Of a stretch of DNA of 64,000 nt, positions 49,576 through 56,677 are shown piece by piece; position 1 is the stretch's first letter, and each line of letters begins with the position of its first letter. The position numbers were made by a program, and so were the translations under genes. The stretch comes from an uncultured Bacteroidales bacterium. Lineage in GTDB: Bacteria > Bacteroidota > Bacteroidia > Bacteroidales > F082. Location: assembly GCA_905234645.1 (NCBI GenBank), contig CAJOIS010000009.1, forward strand, positions 1-64,000, written 5' to 3'. Below the pieces are notes generated by a model. That model was not told the DNA's origin and did not search any database. It was given only the letters and a program-made list of their open reading frames with translations.

Positions 49576-50574
49576 TCATTTTAGAATTTCAATGGTGAAT
49601 CGGTTGAGAAAGCCTTGGCTCAGATGGAAATAGACCCACGGGAAGTCGCGGTCGATTTGGCGGTCAAGGTATTGTTTCGCCTCGGCAAGCAGCTCTGGAG
49701 TGATGGCCTCGATCTTAATGGTGAAGCCGCTGTTGACATAAAGGCCTTGTACAAATCCGTCCTCCTTCACAAGATAGAGGTTGTCGTCTTGTTTCTCGAA
49801 CATCGGTGTTTGAAGATCGGCCTCGGTGAGCCCGTTGACAAGCTTCACCTGCCCCAGGTGGTTGGTGACGATGCCCCAAGAATAGATGGGAAGGATGACA
49901 TCGAAGTCAAGCGGGTAGTCGTTGATGTTGACAGTATAAGCCTTCAGTAGTTCCATGTCGAGGATAGAGTTACGCGTCATGCCTTCCATGGGGCTGGAGG
50001 TGGCATAGCACATCAGGCTGCCTCTGATGACGGGCGGCACGCCGGTCTTTTCGCAGTCGCGGATTTGATGCAATCGCAACGTACAACTGATGTCAAGTTG
50101 CGACTTCTCAGCCAGTATCTCGAGGAAACGGAAGTATGCCATTTTGGTACGCTCCGTCCAATCGCAGTCGATTTGTATTTCATCATAGGCGACATTGGCT
50201 TTGCCCATATAATGTTCTATGCCGTTCATGACATTGGAAACCAGTTGTGTGATGGCTTTTTCGTCTGTACAATTATAAAATGTCTCATTGGTGATGAACA
50301 CCACAGGAACCACTCTGGTGCTATCGCTCGGCAGCATGTCTTTGCTAAACCCTTGTATGGGCCCCACAGGGACGGCAACACCGTTTTCCATGGCTACATC
50401 AAAGAGTCTGACAAACAAGCGCTTGCTCTCTAACCTGTTGAAATACTCACACTCCGTCTCCCCTATCGCGCACTTCGACTTCCAGTAATAGAAATCCACG
50501 TCGTGACTATGCTTGGGCGAGCAAGCGGCCAACACAAGCGACAGCAGAACTATGACTGACAACGAGCGCTTCAT
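49576..50574 (-). CDS. Lipoprotein resembling DUF3142 (TIM-barrel-like)
   Basis: The ATG at 50574 (MKRSLSVIVLLSLVLAACSP) gives a lipobox (LAAC) and 332 residues. The sequence AYDEIQIDCDWTERTKMAYF followed by ISCTLRLHQIRDC and VILPIYSWGIVTN resembles DUF3142 proteins, which look like glycoside-hydrolase-type barrels. It is therefore a possible periplasmic sugar-binding or hydrolase-like protein. It sits between the phosphoribosyltransferase-like gene (20 bp) and the helical-repeat protein (13 bp). Match to DUF3142 is by eye. Confidence 0.6.
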   Translation of the reverse strand: MKRSLSVIVLLSLVLAACSPKHSHDVDFYYWKSKCAIGETECEYFNRLESKRLFVRLFDVAMENGVAVPVGPIQGFSKDMLPSDSTRVVPVVFITNETFYNCTDEKAITQLVSNVMNGIEHYMGKANVAYDEIQIDCDWTERTKMAYFRFLEILAEKSQLDISCTLRLHQIRDCEKTGVPPVIRGSLMCYATSSPMEGMTRNSILDMELLKAYTVNINDYPLDFDVILPIYSWGIVTNHLGQVKLVNGLTEADLQTPMFEKQDDNLYLVKEDGFVQGLYVNSGFTIKIEAITPELLAEAKQYLDRQIDRDFPWVYFHLSQGFLNRFTIEILK

Positions 50575-50593
50575 ATCAGACATCCAAAATAAA

Positions 50594-51397
50594 CTAAACA
50601 GCTTCAGCCATCAAGTCTTTTCTGCCTATAAGGCTAAAGATAGTGATTTCGTTGTCTTCGTTGAGGATACGAAGTGTTCTCAGGATTTCGTTCAGGGTTG
50701 AGCCGCTGGTGGTCACATCATCGATAATCAGCACATTCTGCTGACAGATGGAGGCACAAAGCTTTTCGTCGGCTTCATTAGCAAATTTCAGGAAGTCCAT
50801 CATATAGGGGCGGAAACGGCTTTTCTTCACATCCTTGGCGATGGTGAAATAGTCTTTCTGATGAATTAGATCAAGCATCTTATTGATGGACTTTTTGGCC
50901 TCTTCCTTTTGCGCCTCGGTATAACGTGGACGTCCGTCTTCCAACACATCGTCGAGATACTGTTCCTGATAGGCGTCCATATCAAAGGAGATGCTCGACG
51001 GCAAAGCCTTTACCAGTTCCATCTTCCTTAATGTCGGTTGAGCGAAACGATAGATATAGCGAAGCATGTACCGATTCACCTTGCTTGATGATTCCGGCAT
51101 TACAACAAGATTGTAATCATAAAGATTGATCTTCCTATTGAGGTTATCCACAGCCTTTTTGATGAATTGCGTCAAATCAGGGCTGTCCTGCAAGGCATCG
51201 TTAAACTTCACAAACTTGATGAACGCACTACGGACATTGCTATCCACCTGATCGGAGAACTCATAGCCATAGTAGAAGCACTTTCCAAATGCTTCAACCT
51301 GATAGCCGTTGCCCGTCAGTTTGACGATGTCTTCTTTCCCGTCGTGTTCAAAGTCAAACACGAACATTTGCTTCTCGTTGTCGTATGTTACGCCCAT
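50594..51397 (-). CDS. Phosphoribosyltransferase-like protein with long N-terminal region
   Basis: The ATG at 51397 (MGVTYDNEKQMFVFDFEHDG) follows a -7 box and gives 267 residues. The PRPP-binding loop QNVLIIDDVTTSGSTLNE lies at about residues 220-240, as in type I phosphoribosyltransferases and ComF. The preceding part contains NLVVMPESSSKVNRYMLRY, which may be the start of the fold, and an insertion rich in K and E. It is the first gene of the operon with two envelope proteins, which is unusual company for a cytoplasmic PRTase. Substrate unknown. Confidence 0.75.
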   Translation of the reverse strand: MGVTYDNEKQMFVFDFEHDGKEDIVKLTGNGYQVEAFGKCFYYGYEFSDQVDSNVRSAFIKFVKFNDALQDSPDLTQFIKKAVDNLNRKINLYDYNLVVMPESSSKVNRYMLRYIYRFAQPTLRKMELVKALPSSISFDMDAYQEQYLDDVLEDGRPRYTEAQKEEAKKSINKMLDLIHQKDYFTIAKDVKKSRFRPYMMDFLKFANEADEKLCASICQQNVLIIDDVTTSGSTLNEILRTLRILNEDNEITIFSLIGRKDLMAEAV

Positions 51398-51417
51398 ATC
51401 GTTTGTTTTTATAGCTG

Positions 51418-51425
51418 CAAAAATA
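51418..51425 (-). promoter_or_regulatory. -7 promoter box for the PRTase-like operon
   Basis: Minus-strand TATTTTTG about 20 bp before the ATG at 51397. Confidence 0.75.
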
Positions 51426-51445
51426 CACAAATTCGGAAACAATGA

Positions 51446-51613
51446 AACCTTTTCCTTAAAAACAGCGCCCACCGCACAGGCAATCCCACCATAGATGCCT
51501 GTTTCGATGCCGACCGCTTAGACCTTGGTAGGGTTGACATCATTCCACGCCCTGAAAAGATGGCCACCAAGAAAGGCAAAAAGCTGGCAAGTCGAATCAG
51601 CAGGTGGTCATAA
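51446..51613 (+). pseudogene. Remnant of an HD-type phosphohydrolase gene (C-terminal part)
   Basis: This frame is not in the ORF track because it has no start codon. It reads HRTGNPTIDACFDADRLDLG then RVDIIPRPEKMATKKGKKLA before a stop. The segment TIDACFDADRLDLGRV is typical of the C-terminal part of a family of small HD-domain hydrolases. The upstream three-quarters of the gene is absent; the sequence is cut off near the divergent PRTase promoter. It overlaps the end of the HAD gene by 17 bp. It is best read as a decayed fragment left by an earlier rearrangement. Confidence 0.65.
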
Positions 51614-52115
51614 TGCAATTATTCTCACCAACTGATTGAAGCAATTCTATCGCTCTTTCAGCGGCCTCCTTATCAAGACCATGATAAGGATTGACAACAA
51701 TCAACCTGGACAGCTGATGCTCGTTGAAATTGCTTTCGTCAATATCGTCAAGGATGACGTATTGGCAATCCTCCTTGCATTCCTTTAGCCAAGCATCTAT
51801 TTCATCGCCTCGATGCCTGCATCCTGATAACGAAGGAGTCGCATCAATCACGTAGCCAGGCAAGCCTCTTTGTTTCCACATGTTGAGTATGTCCCTGTAA
51901 GTCATCAAAGACTTCCACGAAGACGTTACCACTATGTCGGCTCCCGTCTTTTCTATGATTTCCTTCAGATACCCAACGCAATTTGTGTCAAAGACAGCCC
52001 CGAACTCATCGTGGCAGGGAAGATCTTCTTTCCCGAGGATGTGACCATAGTAGGCTGTGTCCATTACACCGTCGAAATCAAGGAAGATAACCTTCATGGG
52101 TTTCTTGGCCTTCAT
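51597..52115 (-). CDS. HAD-fold protein (HAD_SAK-like)
   Basis: The ATG at 52115 (MKAKKPMKVIFLDFDGVMDT) overlaps the upstream stop by ATGA and gives 172 residues. Motif I (FLDFDGVMD) and motif II (DIVVTSSWKS) mark the haloacid dehalogenase fold; ILDDID is the late acidic motif. The pattern WKSLMTYRDILNMWKQRGLP is seen in the HAD domains associated with RNA or nucleic-acid end repair. It is translationally coupled to a deoxyribonucleotidase-like HAD gene, so the pair may act on related phosphorylated substrates. Confidence 0.75.
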   Translation of the reverse strand: MKAKKPMKVIFLDFDGVMDTAYYGHILGKEDLPCHDEFGAVFDTNCVGYLKEIIEKTGADIVVTSSWKSLMTYRDILNMWKQRGLPGYVIDATPSLSGCRHRGDEIDAWLKECKEDCQYVILDDIDESNFNEHQLSRLIVVNPYHGLDKEAAERAIELLQSVGENNCIMTTC

Positions 52116-52564
52116 CTTGATTCTTTGAAATACTCCACTATGGCATCCCAATCAGGGAATTGCTCACTACCAAATTGTATGAGTTTCCCTTGAAATTCAG
52201 AAGCACCATTTTTCATGCGGTCATCAATTAGGTAATCTCCTTTGTTTAGGTCTTTGTGATGTGTGAGAATAAGCCTTTTATAGGCAACATCCCCTAAATA
52301 CTGCTTCACCCACACAAGCTTATCCGCCCATGCTGAAGGATTGTTCCAAGGTGCCGTAGAGAGAATATATACATCGAAATGTTCAGCCAGATAGCGGTAG
52401 GCTTCGATTGCGCCTTTCATGGGCTTCATCAAAGAAAAGATGCCAGGCACATCATCCAAATGGCCTTCGTATTCTTTCATGGTTTCATTGGAAAGATATG
52501 GAAAAGCGGTAGTAAAATCCACCAGCACGTTATCCATGTCGATATAGAAGATTTGCTTTTTCAT
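52112..52564 (-). CDS. 5'(3')-deoxyribonucleotidase-like HAD phosphatase
   Basis: The 150-residue protein opens with FYIDMDNVLVDF, the DxDxV motif of the NT5C family, and continues with LSTAPWNNPSAWADKLVWVK and a late YLIDDRMKNG motif with the metal-binding aspartates. These enzymes remove phosphate from deoxynucleoside monophosphates, and phage and bacterial forms of this size are common. It is the upstream member of a coupled pair with the HAD_SAK-like gene. Confidence 0.85.
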   Translation of the reverse strand: MKKQIFYIDMDNVLVDFTTAFPYLSNETMKEYEGHLDDVPGIFSLMKPMKGAIEAYRYLAEHFDVYILSTAPWNNPSAWADKLVWVKQYLGDVAYKRLILTHHKDLNKGDYLIDDRMKNGASEFQGKLIQFGSEQFPDWDAIVEYFKESR

Positions 52565-52589
52565 CAGATTAGTATTTCATTCAACCACA

Positions 52590-53075
52590 TTAGCGGAAAT
52601 AAGGCGTTACATGTCCATTGGAGACAAACACCTTCTTTCCGTTCCATTCCTTTTCAATAGCCCAGCCCCCGTAAAGTTCATTCAATCGTTCAGCCTCTTG
52701 TACTGAGTCAACAGGGAAATAATCGGTATAGTGATCATCGTTTTCCTCGCCATGATATTCGCTTTCCTGAACTAGTATTAATCCCCCACAATTACGGCAT
52801 CGGTAAAGTTTTCTGCCTCCGTCATCCCAGGTATGAAGACAATGTCCGTTGCACATGTCGCCATAATCCCATAATTCTTCCAACATCCCACGGAAATGTT
52901 CAAAAGCCTCCGCTGCTGTCGGCAAATCAAATCCCACACTATGATGCTGGTCGTTTGGGATTTTCTTTAATAGCTCGTATTGCTCCTTTTTTCTGCGTTC
53001 GAATTCCTCCCAGTAGGCTTTTTCTTCTTCTGATGTCCTGGGAGTATCGCCTCCTCTAAATTTTTCTTTTTCCAT
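52590..53075 (-). CDS. Zinc-ribbon-like protein of unknown function
   Basis: The ATG at 53075 (MEKEKFRGGDTPRTSEEEKA) gives 161 residues. After a charged helix (AYWEEFERRKKEQYELLKKI) there is a single CRNCGG knuckle within RKLYRCRNCGGLILVQES, then an acidic HYTDYFPVDSVQEAERLNEL segment. One CxxC pair plus the upstream CNGHCLH could bind zinc. The frame remains open upstream past the ATG to a TAG at 53106. I do not recognise the family; such small acidic proteins are sometimes immunity proteins, which is only a guess. Confidence 0.6.
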   Translation of the reverse strand: MEKEKFRGGDTPRTSEEEKAYWEEFERRKKEQYELLKKIPNDQHHSVGFDLPTAAEAFEHFRGMLEELWDYGDMCNGHCLHTWDDGGRKLYRCRNCGGLILVQESEYHGEENDDHYTDYFPVDSVQEAERLNELYGGWAIEKEWNGKKVFVSNGHVTPYFR

Positions 53076-53105
53076 TTCACTCAAACCGAGATAGAATTCC
53101 GTGAA

Positions 53106-53333
53106 CTATCGGTTTTCTCTTTTGAGACCATCTGATATTTCTATTTTATCCATGGTATTTACTTCTGATTGTTTATCAACAACATTATTAAGGTCGCTTT
53201 GCTTATCCATAATGTATGACATGTGGAAAAATTCTATTCCTGCTCTTACGGCTTCGCAGGTCTTGCCTTGTGTTTTATTAAAATCGTAATCCCCTTCATT
53301 GCGGATTTGTCTGATGGCAAATTGGTTAAGTTA
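53106..53333 (-). pseudogene. Startless open frame continuing the upstream gene after a stop
   Basis: From the TAA at 53331 the same frame stays open for about 74 codons (LNQFAIRQIRNEGDYDFNKT, then TCEAVRAGIEFFHMSYIMDK) to a TAG at 53106. There is no start codon until well inside. Its composition is protein-like, and it contains the 23-bp sequence repeated at 54131-54153. It may be the 3' end of the 53331-54116 gene lost behind a nonsense codon, or a remnant of a separate gene. Confidence 0.5.
53239..53261. repeat. 23-bp repeat, copy 1
   Basis: CCTGCTCTTACGGCTTCGCA followed by GGT. The copy at 54131-54153 differs at one base. CCTGC and GCAGG at the ends can pair as a small hairpin. Confidence 0.8.
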
Positions 53334-53720
53334 TAACAACAGTTTATTCAAACCACCGTCTATCAACTTATCACACAATTCCACCAAACGGCTACCTTTC
53401 ATAATACGTTCTCCCACGCCCAATTTGATGTTGTTATTGCAAAACGGATTGGGGTTTTGCCCATCCAAGTGGTAATACAGTTTGTATTTACCGACCTTAT
53501 CAACTGTGATTTTTCTAATACTTTGGCCTCTACCTTCGACATTCGGGTCTGTCGTCAAAACCCATCTCCCATATAGATGGCCAACATACAAGTCTATGCT
53601 TTCAATAAGGGTATTTTCATCCACTCTCTCCAACACATCTGTTTCCCCGCACCAAGGGCAAGAAAAAGCCATATTACCATAGCAATGCCCGTTTTTGCAA
53701 CACTTATAACGCTTATCCAA
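53331..53720 (-). CDS. Zinc-ribbon protein, probably the 3' part of an interrupted gene
   Basis: The track start at 53720 is a TTG. Upstream of it the same frame reads REEAERQKQIEIQKRLEKEA with no stop back to the TAA that ends the 53781-54116 ORF, so the two ORFs look like one gene with an in-frame nonsense codon. The visible part has CCKNGHCYGNMAFSCPWCGE, two cysteine knuckles for zinc, and a beta-rich C-terminal region (YKLYYHLDGQNPNPF). Function unknown. If TTG is used it could still be a free-standing gene. Confidence 0.55.
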   Translation of the reverse strand: MDKRYKCCKNGHCYGNMAFSCPWCGETDVLERVDENTLIESIDLYVGHLYGRWVLTTDPNVEGRGQSIRKITVDKVGKYKLYYHLDGQNPNPFCNNNIKLGVGERIMKGSRLVELCDKLIDGGLNKLLL

Positions 53721-53780
53721 TGCTTCTTTCTCTAAACGTTTCTGTATTTCGATTTGTTTTTGTCTTTCTGCCTCTTCTCT

Positions 53781-54116
53781 TTACCATTCCTCATCGTACA
53801 GGATGTCGAAGAGTTTTGTATTCTGAACTTCCTGACAGGGGAAGATTATCCGAACCATATTCAGATATGCTTTCTGAGCCTCGCACAGTTTGTCAATGTT
53901 TCCTTCAATGTCAACATAATGACCAACGTGGCCGCCGCCCTCTGCTTGAAGTTTGGCCCAAGATATTCTGCATAATAAATCCCCTTTTGCCTCCTTCAAG
54001 GCATCTTTCTTCTCAGTAGGTAACTCGTCCCAATTTATCGCAGCATCTATCTGTTCTGCTTTGGCAGAAACCTCGGCGGCACATTTCATTATTGGTGTTG
54101 TATCCCAGAGTATCAT
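53781..54116 (-). CDS. Helical protein of unknown function, probably the 5' part of an interrupted gene
   Basis: The ATG at 54116 overlaps the stop of the membrane-protein gene (ATGA), so it is coupled to it. The 111 residues are helical (KCAAEVSAKAEQIDAAINWD, then KLCEAQKAYLNMVRIIF) and end LYDEEW at a TAA. The next codons in the same frame continue a charged helix, so the stop may be a mutation (CAA to TAA would fit). I recognise no domain. Confidence 0.55.
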   Translation of the reverse strand: MILWDTTPIMKCAAEVSAKAEQIDAAINWDELPTEKKDALKEAKGDLLCRISWAKLQAEGGGHVGHYVDIEGNIDKLCEAQKAYLNMVRIIFPCQEVQNTKLFDILYDEEW

Positions 54117-54847
54117 ACTTGATCATTTTCCCTGCTCTTACGGCTTTGCAGGTATGTTCTCGTTTTTCTTTTCGTTTCAACGCATCTGGTCTTTTCGGAT
54201 TTAGAGGACGACCTTCCTTTTATTCTCCGACGAATTTTTGATTCCTTTTTCAACAAATGCCAAAACCATTGAGGTGCTTGATTAATGACTCGAAATACCA
54301 TACAAACAAGCACACATAATATCGTTCCCATATAGACACCGATTTGCCCTTCGTCGAACAAGCCCAATACCGTCAAGACCAACATAGTAAAAAACAAGAA
54401 GCACATCCTGAACTTGGCAGGGACATCCTTTTGATTCATTATTTTAAACCACCACATTTGGTTTATTGATACGAAAAAGAATGGAATCGTTAAGTGTAAA
54501 GTATTGAGCTTTAATATATCAAACCCACCACTTCCCACTAATTCAACAACAATCGTACTGACGTACACAACAAATACTATATCAATGCAATCAGAAACCA
54601 GTGCTTTTGTAGGGTAGGATTTCTGGTACAACACGACGCCCCTCGAATAAGCCAAAACCACTTGTATTAACATGGAAAGCCAAAACAGGACACTCAGCCC
54701 TACTATTAACGCATCCGATGAAAGATCCATTTGGAAGACCTTTCTAACCATAGGGAATATGGTTTCCGTCAATGTAAATACATAATACAACATCAATCCA
54801 GGATACAGCACCTGGATGATAGGAAAATTTCGTTCTCTTTCTTGCAT
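54113..54847 (-). CDS. Integral membrane protein of unknown function
   Basis: The 244-residue protein has about six hydrophobic segments (for example VLYPGLMLYYVFTLTETIF, ALIVGLSVLFWLSMLIQVVL, CFLFFTMLVLTVLGLF, ILCVLVCMVFRVI), then a strongly basic C-terminal tail (KIRRRIKGRSSSKSEKTRC). The last codons lie within the 23-bp repeat shared with 53239-53261, so this end may have been replaced by recombination. It heads a patch of small genes of unknown function. Confidence 0.65.
   Translation of the reverse strand: MQERERNFPIIQVLYPGLMLYYVFTLTETIFPMVRKVFQMDLSSDALIVGLSVLFWLSMLIQVVLAYSRGVVLYQKSYPTKALVSDCIDIVFVVYVSTIVVELVGSGGFDILKLNTLHLTIPFFFVSINQMWWFKIMNQKDVPAKFRMCFLFFTMLVLTVLGLFDEGQIGVYMGTILCVLVCMVFRVINQAPQWFWHLLKKESKIRRRIKGRSSSKSEKTRCVETKRKTRTYLQSRKSRENDQV
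54131..54153. repeat. 23-bp repeat, copy 2
   Basis: CCTGCTCTTACGGCTTTGCA followed by GGT, one mismatch from the copy at 53239-53261 and in the same orientation. It encodes the tail of the membrane protein in one frame, while the other copy is read in a different frame, so the similarity is at DNA level. Confidence 0.8.
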
Positions 54848-54939
54848 AATCAGTTTTTTTGCTTGCTTTGAAAAAGCATTGCCAAAACACTAAAATCAAG
54901 CTGCATTTGAAAGAAACAATGCAATTATTTAAAACATTA

Positions 54940-54968
54940 TCCTCCGCAAGCCCAAGAATTGCAGAGGA
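54940..54968 (-). terminator. Hairpin after the envelope operon, possible terminator
   Basis: TCCTCCGCAA/TTGCAGAGGA, a 10-bp stem with one G-T pair, 57 bp beyond the stop at 55025. On the minus strand it is followed by TAATGTTTTAAAT, a weak T-tract. Confidence 0.5.
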
Positions 54969-55024
54969 TGGCTTATAATTAATTAGGGAGAAGAAGGCAG
55001 CTCTCACACAGCCCTTTTCATGGT

Positions 55025-56647
55025 TTAGTTCGTTTTCTTTTTTATTGGACGAACGCGAGCTCTACATTTCGAAGGATAAGTTACGGCACTGTTATCCAGC
55101 ACACTTCCATTATAGAAATAAACAAAATAATGATAAGAATTATTAGAATTAGAAACGGTACTAGACCAATAACCACTATAATAATAAGAATAAGGAGAAG
55201 AGTCAGATAGAGTATTAAACCCTCCAATTGAATTCCTTTCAGCATACATTTGTACCAATTCATCACGTGTGGGCATTTTCCATCCCGTCATTCCTTCTAA
55301 TGATAGATTATTGCAATAGGAACTTGCAGCACTCCATTCCATATAATTCCCTGGATCAGGAGCCACATAATAAGTATAACCTCCATATTGGAAAGTAGGA
55401 AACGCATTTGTAGTGAAAGATTTTTCCTCACCATACGCAACACCGTACGAATTTATGGCGTATGCCTTCACATAATACTTAGTGTTCTTGGTCAGATTCT
55501 CCAACTCACAAGTGAACGAACCTGTACCTGTGCCACTTGTTACTATACTATTGTTGATAGTGGGATTTGGAGCCAAACCATAGCAAACGCCTCTTTCGGT
55601 AACCGTGGAACCGCCTTGAGAGGACACATTGCCACTACAAGTGGCGCTGTTTTCAGTAATATTGATTACATCTAATGTGGCAACGGTTGGTGCGCTCTTA
55701 GTAGTGAAGCTCCTCTGCAAGCCGTATGAGGTGCCCACGCTGTTAATAGCGTATGCTCGCACATAATAAGTTTTATTCTGCGTCAAGCCCGTCAAAGTAC
55801 AAGAGAAAGCACCAACACCAGGGCCTGCACTGACACGCTGGTCGTCAATGGTCGGGTTTTCAGTTCTCGCGAAACAAATGCCCTTTTCAATCACTGTCAC
55901 TCCGCCATTATCGGTGACATCACCATTACATTTCGCACTGTTATTGGTCACCTCTTCCACTTCGCCTGTCACCACTGTGGCTGTGAACGGAACCGTTGCT
56001 TTCACAACAACTTCAACAGCTCCAGCACTCGGTGTTGTGACAATCAGGGTCGATTTGTTTTCACCGCTTCCCAACGAAGCCCTGTTGATAATCACCGTAA
56101 TCGGCTTGGTGTCGCCGATAGCCACCGTTCCTTCTGAAGGAATGACATCATCAATCCAGTTGGCGGTTTTGGTAATGGTGAAGTCTAACGTAATGTTACC
56201 GTTATTAAAGATGTTGAAGGTCTTTTGTGTCACATCCTCATCTGCGCCAAAATCCAGCATGGCAATCACATTCCCATTATTGTCAACAATTTGCAACGAG
56301 GAGGATTGTTTTTGCATTTGGACGGAACGTTGCACACTATTGCCTTTATCAATATTAATCACATAATCATCATCCAAATCCACATAACCGTTTTTGGAGA
56401 ACGACAATGAGTATGATCCAGTAGGCAAATCATTGAACTGGAAGGTGCCATCTGAACCCGTTAGCATGGTTTCACCTCGTGGGTTGAGGCGCACATTGGC
56501 ATTGGCGACAGGGTCTCCCGATGAGAAGTCGGTTACAGTACCATAGATGGTTCCAAGTTTTTCAATTTCTTCTTCAGGCGTGCAGCCGAAGAACATACAG
56601 CATACCATTAATACTGCTGCAAATTTGATAAAATGATTGGTTTTCAT
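55025..56647 (-). CDS. Lipoprotein with carboxypeptidase-regulatory, FN3-like and FISUMP-like domains
   Basis: The 540-residue protein has a lipobox (CCMFFGC), a carboxypeptidase-regulatory-like domain at about residues 30-110 (TDFSSGDPVANANVRLNP, FNDLPTGSYSLSF), a BACON-like segment to about 230, two FN3-like repeats each with a GICFA/GVCYG and TYYVRAYAIN/KYYVKAYAIN pattern, and a C-terminal domain like FISUMP (GWKMPTRDELVQMYAE, YYYSGYWSSTVSN). It is the last gene of a seven-gene operon and a close paralogue of its upstream neighbour. It should be surface exposed and glycan- or protein-binding. Confidence 0.75.
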   Translation of the reverse strand: MKTNHFIKFAAVLMVCCMFFGCTPEEEIEKLGTIYGTVTDFSSGDPVANANVRLNPRGETMLTGSDGTFQFNDLPTGSYSLSFSKNGYVDLDDDYVINIDKGNSVQRSVQMQKQSSSLQIVDNNGNVIAMLDFGADEDVTQKTFNIFNNGNITLDFTITKTANWIDDVIPSEGTVAIGDTKPITVIINRASLGSGENKSTLIVTTPSAGAVEVVVKATVPFTATVVTGEVEEVTNNSAKCNGDVTDNGGVTVIEKGICFARTENPTIDDQRVSAGPGVGAFSCTLTGLTQNKTYYVRAYAINSVGTSYGLQRSFTTKSAPTVATLDVINITENSATCSGNVSSQGGSTVTERGVCYGLAPNPTINNSIVTSGTGTGSFTCELENLTKNTKYYVKAYAINSYGVAYGEEKSFTTNAFPTFQYGGYTYYVAPDPGNYMEWSAASSYCNNLSLEGMTGWKMPTRDELVQMYAERNSIGGFNTLSDSSPYSYYYSGYWSSTVSNSNNSYHYFVYFYNGSVLDNSAVTYPSKCRARVRPIKKKTN

Positions 56648-56677
56648 AATATGAACAATTTTAGATTATTAACTATT

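Noticed and set aside
52590-54116. Reassigned stop codons (TAA and TAG read as glutamine)
   Set aside because: TAA and TAG end many normal genes in the same window, so a changed code is not credible. Nonsense mutation or separate genes explain the pattern better.
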